From Paenibacillus sp. FSL K6-1096 (lineage in GTDB: Bacteria > Bacillota > Bacilli > Paenibacillales > Paenibacillaceae): a DNA stretch of 64,000 nt. The translations under genes were made by a program, and so were the position numbers. Positions within the stretch are counted from its first letter, which is position 1; each line of letters opens with the position of its first letter. Positions 25,955-34,332 of the stretch are shown piece by piece. The stretch covers positions 5,890,001 to 5,954,000 of the forward strand of contig NZ_CP150274.1 in the NCBI RefSeq assembly GCF_037977055.1, written 5' to 3'. The notes beneath the pieces are model-generated. The model made no database searches. It was not told the origin of the DNA and saw only the letters and a list, made by a program, of their open reading frames with translations.

Positions 25955-27067
25955 ATGACAGCTACTAAAGGACTTGAAGGCATTGTTGCAACTACCTCCT
26001 CGATCAGCTCGATTGTAGACGGAGTGCTTACGTACCGCGGTTATGATATTGATGATCTTGCGGATCATGCCACCTTTGAGGAGACCGTCTATTTGCTGTG
26101 GTACGGCAGTCTGCCGACAGTGCCGGAGCTGGAAGCTCTGCGGCGCGAGCTTAGCGCTTCCGCCTCCATCCCGGAGCAGGTGCTTGCCCAAATGAAGCTC
26201 TATCCCAAAGACGCCAACACCATGGCGGCGCTGCGCTCGGCCGTGTCCAGCCTGTCGCTCTATGACGAGTCTGCGGAGGATATGAGCAAGGAAGCGAACC
26301 AGAAGAAGGCGCTGAAGCTGCAGGCACAGCTCCCGACCGTGGTGGCTGCACTCGCCCGCATCCGCAAAGGACTGGAGCCGGTTGCCCCCAAGGAGGGCCT
26401 TGGCATCGCCGAGAACTTCCTCTACATGCTGTGGGGCGAGCAGCCGGATGCTGTATCGGTCAAGGCGCTGGACACGGCGCTGGTGCTGCATGCCGACCAT
26501 GAGCTGAACGCTTCGACGTTCGCAGGCCGGGTAACCGTAGCCACCTTGTCCGACATCTATTCCGGCGTTACCTCCGCCATCGGCACGCTTAAGGGACCTC
26601 TGCACGGCGGAGCCAATGAAGCGGTTATGAAGATGCTGGAGGAGATCGGCAGCATCGATGCGGTAGAGCCGTATATTCAGGGCAAGCTGGAGCGCCGTGA
26701 GAAGATCATGGGCTTCGGGCACCGGGTATACAAGAACGGCGATCCGCGGGCCAAGCACCTGATGAAGATGTCCAGAGAGCTGGGCACGATGAAGAATGAC
26801 ACCAGTCTCTATGACATGTCCGTCAAGGTGGAAGAGCTGATCACCAGCCAGAAAGGGCTGAAGCCGAACGTGGACTTCTATTCCGCCTCGGTCTATACCC
26901 AGCTGGGCATTGAGCGCGAGCTGTTCACGCCGATCTTCGCCATCAGCCGGACGTCGGGCTGGACTGCGCATATTCTGGAGCAATATGAGGATAACCGCAT
27001 CATCCGTCCGCGCGCGGAATATACCGGCATGTCCGACATGAAGTACGTCCCTGTTGACGAGCGTTAA
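25955..27067 (+). CDS. citZ: Citrate synthase
   Basis: 370 residues from ATG 25955 behind AAAGGAGAG; 20 more in-frame codons upstream lack a start with a ribosome site. Active-site regions are GPLHGGANEAVMKMLE (His) and MGFGHRVYKNGDPRAKHL (His and Arg), with the last Asp in NVDFYSA. It condenses oxaloacetate and acetyl-CoA to citrate, the entry step of the TCA cycle. icd follows 91 bp downstream; mdh, the third member of the Bacillus operon, is not present. Confidence 0.96.
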   Translation: MTATKGLEGIVATTSSISSIVDGVLTYRGYDIDDLADHATFEETVYLLWYGSLPTVPELEALRRELSASASIPEQVLAQMKLYPKDANTMAALRSAVSSLSLYDESAEDMSKEANQKKALKLQAQLPTVVAALARIRKGLEPVAPKEGLGIAENFLYMLWGEQPDAVSVKALDTALVLHADHELNASTFAGRVTVATLSDIYSGVTSAIGTLKGPLHGGANEAVMKMLEEIGSIDAVEPYIQGKLERREKIMGFGHRVYKNGDPRAKHLMKMSRELGTMKNDTSLYDMSVKVEELITSQKGLKPNVDFYSASVYTQLGIERELFTPIFAISRTSGWTAHILEQYEDNRIIRPRAEYTGMSDMKYVPVDER

Positions 27068-27158
27068 CCGGGCGGCCCTTGCGGGCCGTCCCACCCCTTT
27101 AGTACAATGAATGATAATAATGCTTGTACATCATACTTATTAGGAGGAGTTCCCACAA

Positions 27159-28454
27159 ATGTTGAAACTGGAACAATATGATCTACCTACAGAAGGCGAA
27201 CAAATTACAATCGAAGACGGCAAGCTGCAGGTTCCAAATCATCCGATCATTCCATTCATCGAGGGTGACGGTACCGGCCGTGACATTTGGAAAGCCTCCA
27301 AGCGGGTGCTGGACGCCGCTGTAGACAAGGCTTACGGCGGAGAGAAGAAGATTGCGTGGTACGAAGTGTTTGCCGGCGAGAAGGCCTTCAATACTTATGG
27401 TGAATGGCTGCCGAACGACACGCTGTCCGCCATCCGCGAGTACATCGTGGCGATTAAGGGCCCGCTGACCACTCCAATCGGGGGCGGTATCCGTTCCCTG
27501 AACGTGGCGCTGCGCCAGGAGCTCGATCTGTATGTCTGCCTGCGTCCGGTGCGTTACTTCGACGGCGTGCCTTCGCCGGTGAAGCATCCTGAGCTGGTGG
27601 ATATGGTTATTTTCCGTGAGAATACAGAAGATATCTATGCCGGCATTGAATATCAGGAAGGCTCCGCTGAAGTGAAGAAGGTGATTGAATTCCTGCAGAA
27701 GGAGCTGGGCGTGAACAAGATCCGCTTCCCGGAGACCTCCGGTATCGGCATTAAGCCTGTGTCCGAGGAAGGCTCGAAGCGTCTGGTGCGTTCTGCGGTG
27801 GAGTATGCGATCAAGCACGGACGCAAGAGCGTGACGCTGGTACACAAGGGCAACATCATGAAGTTCACAGAAGGCGCATTTAAGAACTGGGGCTACCAGG
27901 TAGCTGAAGAGGAATTCGGCGACAAGGTGTTCACCTGGAACCAGTATGACGCCATCAAGGAACGTGACGGTGAAGCTGCTGCGAATGCGGCCCAGAAGGC
28001 GGCTGAAGAAGCCGGCAAAATCATTATCAAAGACGCAATCGCCGACATCGCGCTGCAGCAGGTGCTGACCCGTCCGACCGATTTCGATGTCATTGCGACG
28101 CTGAACCTGAACGGGGACTATCTGTCCGACGCACTGGCTGCCCAGATCGGCGGCATCGGGATCGCGCCGGGAGCGAACATTAACTATGTGACGGGACATG
28201 CCATCTTCGAGGCGACTCACGGTACAGCGCCGAAGTATGCCGACAAGGACGTTGTGAATCCGGGCTCTGTGATTCTCTCCGGCGTTATGCTGCTGGAGCA
28301 TCTGGGCTGGCAGGAAGCGGCTGACCTGATCTACAAGGGAATGAGCACGGCGATTAACAATAAGACGGTGACTTATGACTTTGCCCGCCAGATGGAAGGC
28401 GCCACTGAGCTGAAATGCTCTGCCTTCGCCGACGAGATCATCAAGCATCTGTAA
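27159..28454 (+). CDS. icd: Isocitrate dehydrogenase (NADP+)
   Basis: 431 residues. Landmarks are PIIPFIEGDGTGRDIW, the substrate-binding loop GGGIRSLNVALRQ (the Ser corresponds to the phosphorylation site of the E. coli enzyme), ENTEDIYAGIEY and the nucleotide site ATHGTAPKYADKD. It converts isocitrate to 2-oxoglutarate with NADP+. The ribosome site is AGGAGG. It is probably co-transcribed with citZ. Confidence 0.96.
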   Translation: MLKLEQYDLPTEGEQITIEDGKLQVPNHPIIPFIEGDGTGRDIWKASKRVLDAAVDKAYGGEKKIAWYEVFAGEKAFNTYGEWLPNDTLSAIREYIVAIKGPLTTPIGGGIRSLNVALRQELDLYVCLRPVRYFDGVPSPVKHPELVDMVIFRENTEDIYAGIEYQEGSAEVKKVIEFLQKELGVNKIRFPETSGIGIKPVSEEGSKRLVRSAVEYAIKHGRKSVTLVHKGNIMKFTEGAFKNWGYQVAEEEFGDKVFTWNQYDAIKERDGEAAANAAQKAAEEAGKIIIKDAIADIALQQVLTRPTDFDVIATLNLNGDYLSDALAAQIGGIGIAPGANINYVTGHAIFEATHGTAPKYADKDVVNPGSVILSGVMLLEHLGWQEAADLIYKGMSTAINNKTVTYDFARQMEGATELKCSAFADEIIKHL

Positions 28455-28475
28455 GCGAACAGGAACGGCGAGCCG

Positions 28476-28518
28476 GCAGGTATGGGCTGCACATCCGTGC
28501 AGCTTATGCCTGCTCTTT
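28476..28518 (+). terminator. Terminator of citZ-icd
   Basis: 17-bp arms, GCAGGTATGGGCTGCAC with GTGCAGCTTATGCCTGC, containing wobble pairs and followed by TCTTTTA. Confidence 0.75.
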
Positions 28519-28553
28519 TATGTCACATTCTAATTGAATTGGAGGAGATTACG

Positions 28554-28979
28554 GTGGGTCATGTTTTCTTTTTTCTGCATATGATCGGGACGCTGGCGCT
28601 TGGCTTCTACCTGGTGCTGCCGTTTATTCTGAGCGGGACGGCCAAGCTGTCCTCACCGGCGAAGGAAGGCACGTTAAGTGCAATCGGCGGATTTAACCGG
28701 TTCGCCCAATACGGGCTGGTCATCCAGCTGCTCACAGGCGGCTACATGATGACCAAGGGCGAATACTCCGTACCCTGGATGATCGTGGTGACCATCCTGC
28801 TGCTGGCGATGTTCGCCTTCGGCGGCATTATGACCAAGCCGCTGCGCCTGGCGGCGGCCGGTATGCGGGAGAACCGCGATGTCTCGGCCGAGACCGCCAA
28901 AATCCGCACCATGAGCCTGCTGCTGATGATCGCGCTGATCATCATGGTCTTTCTGATGGTGTACAATCAGATTATTTAA
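28554..28979 (+). CDS. Hypothetical membrane protein (four segments)
   Basis: 141 residues from GTG 28554 behind GGAGGAG. Hydrophobic segments are FFFLHMIGTLALGFYLVLPFIL, YGLVIQLLTGGYMM, WMIVVTILLLAMFAFGGI and MSLLLMIALIIMVFLMVY; a short cytoplasmic loop has AAAGMRENRDVSAE. It resembles small DUF2269-type membrane proteins, but the match is weak. It stands alone between two terminators. Confidence 0.65.
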   Translation: MGHVFFFLHMIGTLALGFYLVLPFILSGTAKLSSPAKEGTLSAIGGFNRFAQYGLVIQLLTGGYMMTKGEYSVPWMIVVTILLLAMFAFGGIMTKPLRLAAAGMRENRDVSAETAKIRTMSLLLMIALIIMVFLMVYNQII

Positions 28980-29030
28980 GATGGGGACCGGCCCGGCGGG
29001 GGTTGCCGGGTAGGTATAAGTTCTTGGGAA

Positions 29031-29066
29031 AGCTCTGGAGGCTGCGGCCTCCGGGGCTTTTTTGGG
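29031..29066 (+). terminator. Terminator after the membrane protein gene
   Basis: AGCTCTGGAGGC pairs with GCCTCCGGGGCT, then TTTTTT. The first 51-bp repeat unit starts 29 bp later. Confidence 0.75.
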
Positions 29067-29094
29067 CTTAGGGCAGGTGCGGGCGCGTGGGGGA

Positions 29095-29349
29095 ATGTAA
29101 TCGAAAAACCGAACACATTCGGCGTGGTGGAGGCGTGCGAACCCAATGTAATCGAAAAACCGATCATATTCGGCGTTACGTGGACGCATGGGTCCAATGT
29201 AGTCGGAAAACCGATTATAATTCGCAGGAGCGGGGGCGTGCGACCAAATGTAGTCGGAAAACCGATTATAATGTGCAGGGCGGGAGTGAGCAGGCCCAAT
29301 GTAATCGGAAAACCGACTACAATGTGCAGAGGCGGGGTGCTCGAGAGTA
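29095..29349 (+). repeat. 51-bp palindromic repeat array A (five units)
   Basis: Units start at 29095, 29146, 29197, 29248 and 29299, each exactly 51 bp apart. Each begins ATGTARTCG, has an A-rich centre (GAAAAAC or GGAAAAC) and continues CCGA..ACA or CCGATTATA, then a GC-rich spacer of about 26 bp (GGCG..GG..G.GCG...CCCA). The dyad could form a hairpin with a four-base loop. The last unit overlaps the 3' end of the convergent GNAT gene. Confidence 0.9.
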
Positions 29350-29901
29350 ACTTTGTTCATTCAGGCTCAATAGCGGCGTGGCGGCAACCTTCTGGTACTC
29401 CCGCTCCAATATCGCGTAGAAGTATTGATCCACCCACTGGCCGTTCCAATACAGCTCCTCGCGGAAGATACCTTCCCGCACCATGCCCAGCCCCTCCAGT
29501 ACCTTGGCAGAAGCGGTATTATGCAGGTTGCACATCGCAATTACCTTGTGGGCCTTCCACCCTTCAAAAGCAATCTTCAGCGCCATCCGGGCAGCCTCTC
29601 CGCAATAGCCCTGCCCCCGGTATTCCGGGAAAAGGCAGAAGCCGAGCTCCCAGCTACCCCGTTCATGTACATACCAGTGTAAAGTCAGCTCCCCAATAAT
29701 GGTGGCTTCAGGAGAATTCAGCCGGATCAGGTATTGCTTATACCAGTCACTGCCGATACGCTCAGCCACTTCCCTCCGCACCGCCGCCTTATCGGTGGGA
29801 ATCCGATCCTCGTACGGCCAAAGGCTGGCATTAGTCTCCAGATCAACGATGAACTCTATATCATCCTCAGTGACCGGGGATAAAGCGATTCTTGGCATCA
29901 T
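29317..29901 (-). CDS. GNAT family N-acetyltransferase (RimJ/RimL-like)
   Basis: 194 residues. The acetyl-CoA loop EYRGQGYCGEAARMALKIAFE (R/QxxGxG type) and CNLHNTASAKVLEGLGMVREGIFRE match RimJ/RimL-type acetyltransferases (Acetyltransf_3). It starts at ATG 29901 behind GGAGGG. The last dozen residues (about YSRAPRLCTL) are encoded by the terminal 51-bp repeat unit, so the native stop was probably replaced by repeat sequence. Substrate unknown. Confidence 0.85.
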   Translation of the reverse strand: MMPRIALSPVTEDDIEFIVDLETNASLWPYEDRIPTDKAAVRREVAERIGSDWYKQYLIRLNSPEATIIGELTLHWYVHERGSWELGFCLFPEYRGQGYCGEAARMALKIAFEGWKAHKVIAMCNLHNTASAKVLEGLGMVREGIFREELYWNGQWVDQYFYAILEREYQKVAATPLLSLNEQSYSRAPRLCTL

Positions 29902-29915
29902 AGTGTGTTGCCCTC

Positions 29916-31069
29916 CTAGTTTGTTTGATATACGACGTTGCCGTCTTTCATAACAAGCCAGACGTTACGCAGATTGGATATGTCGGACAGCGGATCGCCC
30001 TCAACAACCAGCAGATCAGCGATTTTGCCTGATTCAATGGTTCCGAGCTCATGGTCCATGTGGCAGATATTAGCACCGGTGGATGTGGCTGCCTTAATGA
30101 TCTGCATTGGGGTGAGGCCGGCCTGGGCCAATAGTGAGATTTCCCTCCAAGGCATACCGGCTCTATACCACGGGCTTTCTTCCTCCACAAAATCATCCCC
30201 CAGCCCAATCTCCCCGCCCGCCTGGACGTATCTGTGGACATTATCCAGGCCTTGGTCCAGCAGAGGTGCACCGAATTTGTCCTGGAACATGTCCAGTACG
30301 GTGAGGGTGGGAACGATGCGGATATGTGCACGAACCATCTGCTCTATGAGGTCATCGTCCAGCCGGTCATATACCATATGTGCCGCATCGCTGATCCCGG
30401 CATGGACCAGAATCTGCAGATTATGTCTACTTGTAACATGGGCAGACACAGGCGCGCCCATGCTGCGGGCCTCTTGACAGATGGCCTCAAGAATCTCCTG
30501 ACTGAGCTGGGGCAGTCCGGTGGTCGAGGAATCGTAACCGTCTTCCAGTGCGGTTTTGATACAATGTATCCCTTGCATTAATACTTCTTGGACCTTAGCA
30601 CGCGCCTCTTCCGCGCTTACGACTCCGATAGGGGCCTGGCCGCCATATCCGCCTGGAGCGGTGAACACTTTGCCGGACGTAATGATTCTGGGATACATGC
30701 CGTCACTCAGTTTATTCGTATGTGTAATCACGTCTTCAATCGTTGCTGCCGTAGTCATTCCTTCATCGCGGATCGTAGTGATCCCTTCGGAGAGGCAAGC
30801 AGCAAGATACCCGGTGTCATACCCGTGAAGCGGCTTATTCTGTATGTATTTGAAGCTGGTGTGGGCATGGGAGTGGATGAATCCCGGCAGAACCGTAAGT
30901 CCCCTCAGGTCAATCCTGTAACGTTGTCTGACTCCGTTAATCCTTCCGCGTGCTGTGCAATAGTGGCGATTCGGCCGTTCGTAATTTCTATGCTTGCCTT
31001 ATATAGCGGCGGTTGTCCGGTTCCATCGATTACTGTCGCGTTAGTCAATAGCAACCTATCATTCCCCAT
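29916..31069 (-). pseudogene. Metal-dependent amidohydrolase, broken by a frameshift
   Basis: The N-terminal part starts at ATG 31069 behind GGAGGGG (MGNDRLLLTNATVIDGTGQPP) and reaches a stop near 30900 (NVTGLT). The rest continues in another frame: DLRGLTVLPGFIHSHAHTS (metal-binding HxH), then the long segment to 29916 ending LLVVEGDPLSDISNLRNVW. Joined, they give a full amidohydrolase of about 385 residues (imidazolonepropionase/prolidase-like). One base appears lost near 30921. If real, the gene is dead; a sequencing error would give an intact gene. Confidence 0.8.
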
Positions 31070-31315
31070 AGCTGAAGCCCCTCCAGTGAACACGTTATCT
31101 ATCAGCACAAAGTATAGGTCATCCCCCTTCCCGTTTATAGATAATATTCGGTTTCTAACTGTTCCTTACATGCCTGTTTGGCTGGCTGCCGAGCGGGTAA
31201 TTAACATAACGTACAGCGGTTCAGAAACAGGCTGTCAAGATGCATAAACACCAGACCTTAAGCCATGCTAACAGGATTAGACCCTATCATGTACACAGCG
31301 AAAGGAGAATGGATT

Positions 31316-32188
31316 ATGCCAGACACAAGCAAAGAACAGACGAAGACACTACCTCCGCAGGTGCAGGACCAGCGTCCGGGCATCGAGAGTGAGATGAACC
31401 CGCTCCCGAAGTTTGAGACAGCGGCCTACAAGGCAGCAGGCAAGCTGCTGGGGAAGGCTGCGCTCATTACCGGAGGCGACAGCGGGATTGGGCGCGCGGT
31501 TGCCGTGCATTTTGCCAAGGAGGGTGCGGACGTTGTAATCTCTTATCTGAACGAGCATGACGATGCGCAAGAAACCAAACGCCAGGTGGAGCAGGAGGGC
31601 AGGAAGTGTATTCTGGTCTCCGGGGACATCGGGGTAGAGGCCTTCTGCCAGGATCTGATTAATAAAACGGTTGAGGGACTCGACAAGCTCGACATCCTCA
31701 TCAACAATGCGGCCGAGCAGCATCCGCAGGATAATATTGAGGACATTACAGCGGAGCAGCTGGAACGGACGTTCCGGACCAATATTTTCTCCATGTTCTA
31801 TCTGACCAAGGCGGCTATGCCTCATCTTAAGCAAGGCTCCACGATCATCAACACGACGTCCATCACGGCGTATCGCGGCAGCCCGCAGCTGCTGGACTAT
31901 TCGTCCACCAAGGGAGCAATTCTCAGCTTCACCCGCTCGCTGTCGATGAATCTGGCCGAGAAGGGTATCCGTGTGAACGCGGTTGCACCGGGACCGATCT
32001 GGACCCCGCTGATTCCATCCACGTTTGATGCGAAAAAGGTCAGCGAGTTCGGTGCCACCCAGCCGATGAAGCGCCCGGGACAGCCGGAGGAGCTGGCTCC
32101 TGCTTACGTCTACTTAGCCTCCGACGATTCTTCCTATGTCAGCGGACAGGTGATTCATGTGAATGGCGGCGAGGTTGTTAACGGCTGA
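31316..32188 (+). CDS. SDR family oxidoreductase (YhxD/YghA-like)
   Basis: 290 residues from ATG 31316 behind GAAAGGAG. The N-terminal tail of about 45 residues (QTKTLPPQVQDQRPGIESEMNPLP) is typical of the YghA/YhxD group. The Rossmann motif is TGGDSGIGRAVAVHF, followed by NNAAEQH, the catalytic Ser (NTTSIT) and YSSTKGAI (Tyr and Lys). These NAD(P)-dependent enzymes are often general-stress genes; the natural substrate is unknown. Confidence 0.9.
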   Translation: MPDTSKEQTKTLPPQVQDQRPGIESEMNPLPKFETAAYKAAGKLLGKAALITGGDSGIGRAVAVHFAKEGADVVISYLNEHDDAQETKRQVEQEGRKCILVSGDIGVEAFCQDLINKTVEGLDKLDILINNAAEQHPQDNIEDITAEQLERTFRTNIFSMFYLTKAAMPHLKQGSTIINTTSITAYRGSPQLLDYSSTKGAILSFTRSLSMNLAEKGIRVNAVAPGPIWTPLIPSTFDAKKVSEFGATQPMKRPGQPEELAPAYVYLASDDSSYVSGQVIHVNGGEVVNG

Positions 32189-32210
32189 TGCCGTTTGAAT
32201 AGAGGAAATG

Positions 32211-32240
32211 AACAAGCCAGCCGGGAGGCTGGCTTGTTTG
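32211..32240 (+). terminator. Terminator of the SDR gene
   Basis: ACAAGCCAGCC (32212-32222) pairs with GGCTGGCTTGT (32227-32237), then TT. Confidence 0.85.
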
Positions 32241-32411
32241 CTGTACATAGGAAAATGTGGATAAAGCTGAAGCGTCTACCCTGGAATAGATATTTAGCAT
32301 TCACTCCATTAATGTCGTCAGTTTGCTGAGCATTTGTTAGCATGAAAGGATAGCCCTAACAGGAATAATGTGCTAATATACAAAAGGCAAGAGCACATAA
32401 TTGCATAGAAC

Positions 32412-32503
32412 GATCACTAGGGGTGCCGCAAGGCTGAGACGGGCGTAATGGTCCGGACCCTTTGAACCTGATCTGGTTTATACCAGCGTAGGGAAGTGGA
32501 GAA
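32412..32503 (+). ncRNA. TPP riboswitch (THI box)
   Basis: Conserved segments are present in order: GGGGTGC, GCTGAGA, ACCCTTTGAACCTGATCTGG, then TACCAGCGTAGGGAAGT. It binds thiamine pyrophosphate. A terminator hairpin 55 bp further on (32557-32588) precedes the first gene, so control is by premature termination. Confidence 0.96.
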
Positions 32504-32556
32504 CGAATGATACAGCGGGAAGATGCGGCCAGTCCGGGATTCCTGCTTGTGTTCGG

Positions 32557-32588
32557 AGACTGCTTCCTTATGGGAGGCGGTCTTTTTT
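32557..32588 (+). terminator. Riboswitch-controlled terminator
   Basis: AGACTGCTTCC pairs with GGAGGCGGTCT (wobble pairs), followed by TTTTTTG, between the TPP aptamer and tenI. It is the probable expression platform. Confidence 0.8.
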
Positions 32589-32622
32589 GTGTTGTGGGAA
32601 TGAAGCAGGGGGCGGGGTGAAG

Positions 32623-33288
32623 ATGTTGTACGAGCTTCATGTGATCTCAGACGGGCGTATGGCTCCCGGAGCACTGGCGGAACTGGCCGCAGCGGTGCAG
32701 CCTATGGTGGATTATATCCATCTGCGGGAAAAATCAATGCCCGCCCGGGAGCTCCTGGCAGCTGTGGAGCTGATCCTCGGCGCAGGGGTTCCCCCGGCGA
32801 AGCTAGTCATCAACGACCGGATCGATGTGGCGCTGGCCGCCGGTGCTGGCGGGATACAGTTGGCCTGGCACAGTCTGCCGCCGGTAGCTGCCCGCAGCAT
32901 AGCACCCGGCCTGCGTCTGGGCTGCTCGGTCCACTCTGCAGAGGAAGCGGCACAGGCCGGACGGCAGGGGGCGGACTTCTGCTTGTACGGGCATGTATTC
33001 CCGACGGACTGCAAGCCCGGACTGGCCGCCCGCGGGCTGGAGCAGCTGGCGGAGGCCGTCCGCAGAAGCAGCGTTCCGCTGATTGCGCTCGGCGGCATTA
33101 CTCCAGGCAATGCCGGAGCGGTGCTGGCCCAAGGGGCGGATGGTATTGCTGTCATGTCGGGGATCTGCGGGGCTAAGGACCCTGCTGCGGCGGCCAGGGC
33201 TTACAGGGAAGCCATTCATAGGGCATCCGGGCAGGCTGATGTGCCGGGTCCGGCTCAGGCACTCGGTAAAGGAGGTGATCAAGCATGA
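32623..33288 (+). CDS. tenI: TenI/ThiE family protein, probably thiazole tautomerase
   Basis: 221 residues with the TIM barrel of thiamine phosphate synthases (YIHLREKSMPARELLAAVELIL, KLVINDRIDVALAAGAGGIQL, ALGGITPGNAGAVLAQGADGIAVMSGI). The segment after GGIQL reads AWHSLPP instead of the ThiE GQEDxP, which is closer to TenI, the thiazole tautomerase of thiamine synthesis. The position directly before thiS-thiG also fits TenI. ThiE activity cannot be excluded. The end overlaps thiS by ATGA. Confidence 0.8.
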   Translation: MLYELHVISDGRMAPGALAELAAAVQPMVDYIHLREKSMPARELLAAVELILGAGVPPAKLVINDRIDVALAAGAGGIQLAWHSLPPVAARSIAPGLRLGCSVHSAEEAAQAGRQGADFCLYGHVFPTDCKPGLAARGLEQLAEAVRRSSVPLIALGGITPGNAGAVLAQGADGIAVMSGICGAKDPAAAARAYREAIHRASGQADVPGPAQALGKGGDQA

Positions 33289-33488
33289 ATATAACGGTGA
33301 ACGGAAAGACGCAGAGTGTTGAGGAGAGCTGCCGGACACTGGCCGATCTGCTGGCCCGGCCCGAGTGGGCGGGGAAGCTGGTGATTGTGGAGCTGAACGG
33401 CGAGCTGGCCGGCAGAGAGATGTACGGGGATATTGTGCTGAATGAGGGGGACCGGGTGGAGCTGGTTCATTTTGTCGGCGGGGGTTAG
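33285..33488 (+). CDS. thiS: Sulfur carrier protein ThiS
   Basis: 67 residues, ubiquitin-like, ending in the required Gly-Gly (VHFVGGG). It is adenylated and thiocarboxylated at the C terminus, normally by ThiF, to donate sulfur to ThiG. The start overlaps the tenI stop. It ends with one additional Gly compared with the usual GG end as read here. Confidence 0.93.
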   Translation: MNITVNGKTQSVEESCRTLADLLARPEWAGKLVIVELNGELAGREMYGDIVLNEGDRVELVHFVGGG

Positions 33489-33545
33489 AGCTTGGGCATT
33501 GCATTCATTAAGGTTCCATACACACATCTTCCGGGAGGCGTTAAT

Positions 33546-34310
33546 ATGCAAGATCCATTTATCATTGGCGGTGTGACACTAAGCAGCAGGCTGTTCATTG
33601 GCACCGGCAAATACAGCAGGAACACTCTTATTCCTGAAGTCATCGCGCGCTCCGGTTCAGAGGTCATTACGGTGGCGCTTCGCCGGGTAGACCCGCAGAG
33701 CCAGGACAACATCGTCCTCCATATTCCATCCCATATGACCTTATTGCCCAATACATCTGGTGCGCGTACTGCTGAGGAAGCGGTACGGATTGCCCGGTTA
33801 GCGAGGTCGGCGGGGCTCGGCAATTGGGTGAAGATCGAGGTGATTAACGACCAGAAATATTTGCTGCCGGATAATGCCGAGACGATCCGGGCGACAGAAA
33901 TTCTGGCCGCGGAAGGCTTCGTGGTGCTGCCTTATATGAGTCCTGACCTGTCTGCCGCCTTGAGGCTGAAGGCCGCCGGAGCAGCCGCCGTTATGCCGCT
34001 GGGTGCGCCGATCGGCTCCAACCGCGGGCTTCAAACCAAGGAGCTGATCCGTATCCTGATCTCCGAGACGGATCTGCCTGTCATTGTGGATGCCGGAATC
34101 GGCAGGCCGTCTGAGGCGGCGGAGGCTATGGAGATGGGTGCAGCTGCGGTTCTGCTGAACACAGCGATTGCGACAGCCAAAGATCCGCTGCTGATGGCTG
34201 AAGCCTTCCGTGAGGCGGTATCCGCAGGGCGCAAGGCTTACCTGGCCGGACTGGGACCGGTGGAGGAGACGGCGTCCGCCTCTTCGCCGCTGACCGGATT
34301 TCTGGCCTGA
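33546..34310 (+). CDS. thiG: Thiazole synthase
   Basis: 254 residues from ATG 33546 behind GGGAGG. Features: FIGTGKYSRN, EVITVALRRVDP, LLPNTSGARTAEEAVRIARLAR, KIEVINDQKYLLPD and the phosphate-binding VDAGIGRPSEAAEAMEMGAAAVLLNTAIA. It makes the thiazole phosphate from deoxyxylulose phosphate, ThiS-COSH and dehydroglycine. The gene order thiS-thiG-thiH shows that glycine imine comes from ThiH rather than ThiO. Confidence 0.96.
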   Translation: MQDPFIIGGVTLSSRLFIGTGKYSRNTLIPEVIARSGSEVITVALRRVDPQSQDNIVLHIPSHMTLLPNTSGARTAEEAVRIARLARSAGLGNWVKIEVINDQKYLLPDNAETIRATEILAAEGFVVLPYMSPDLSAALRLKAAGAAAVMPLGAPIGSNRGLQTKELIRILISETDLPVIVDAGIGRPSEAAEAMEMGAAAVLLNTAIATAKDPLLMAEAFREAVSAGRKAYLAGLGPVEETASASSPLTGFLA

Positions 34311-34332
34311 ACGATGGAAGGGGAGGAAGGAT

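Noticed and set aside
29087..29350. Small repeat protein encoded by array A (CNRKTDHIRR-like periods)
   Set aside because: Frames are open on both strands because the period is 17 codons. There is no ribosome site at the start, and the array follows a terminator.
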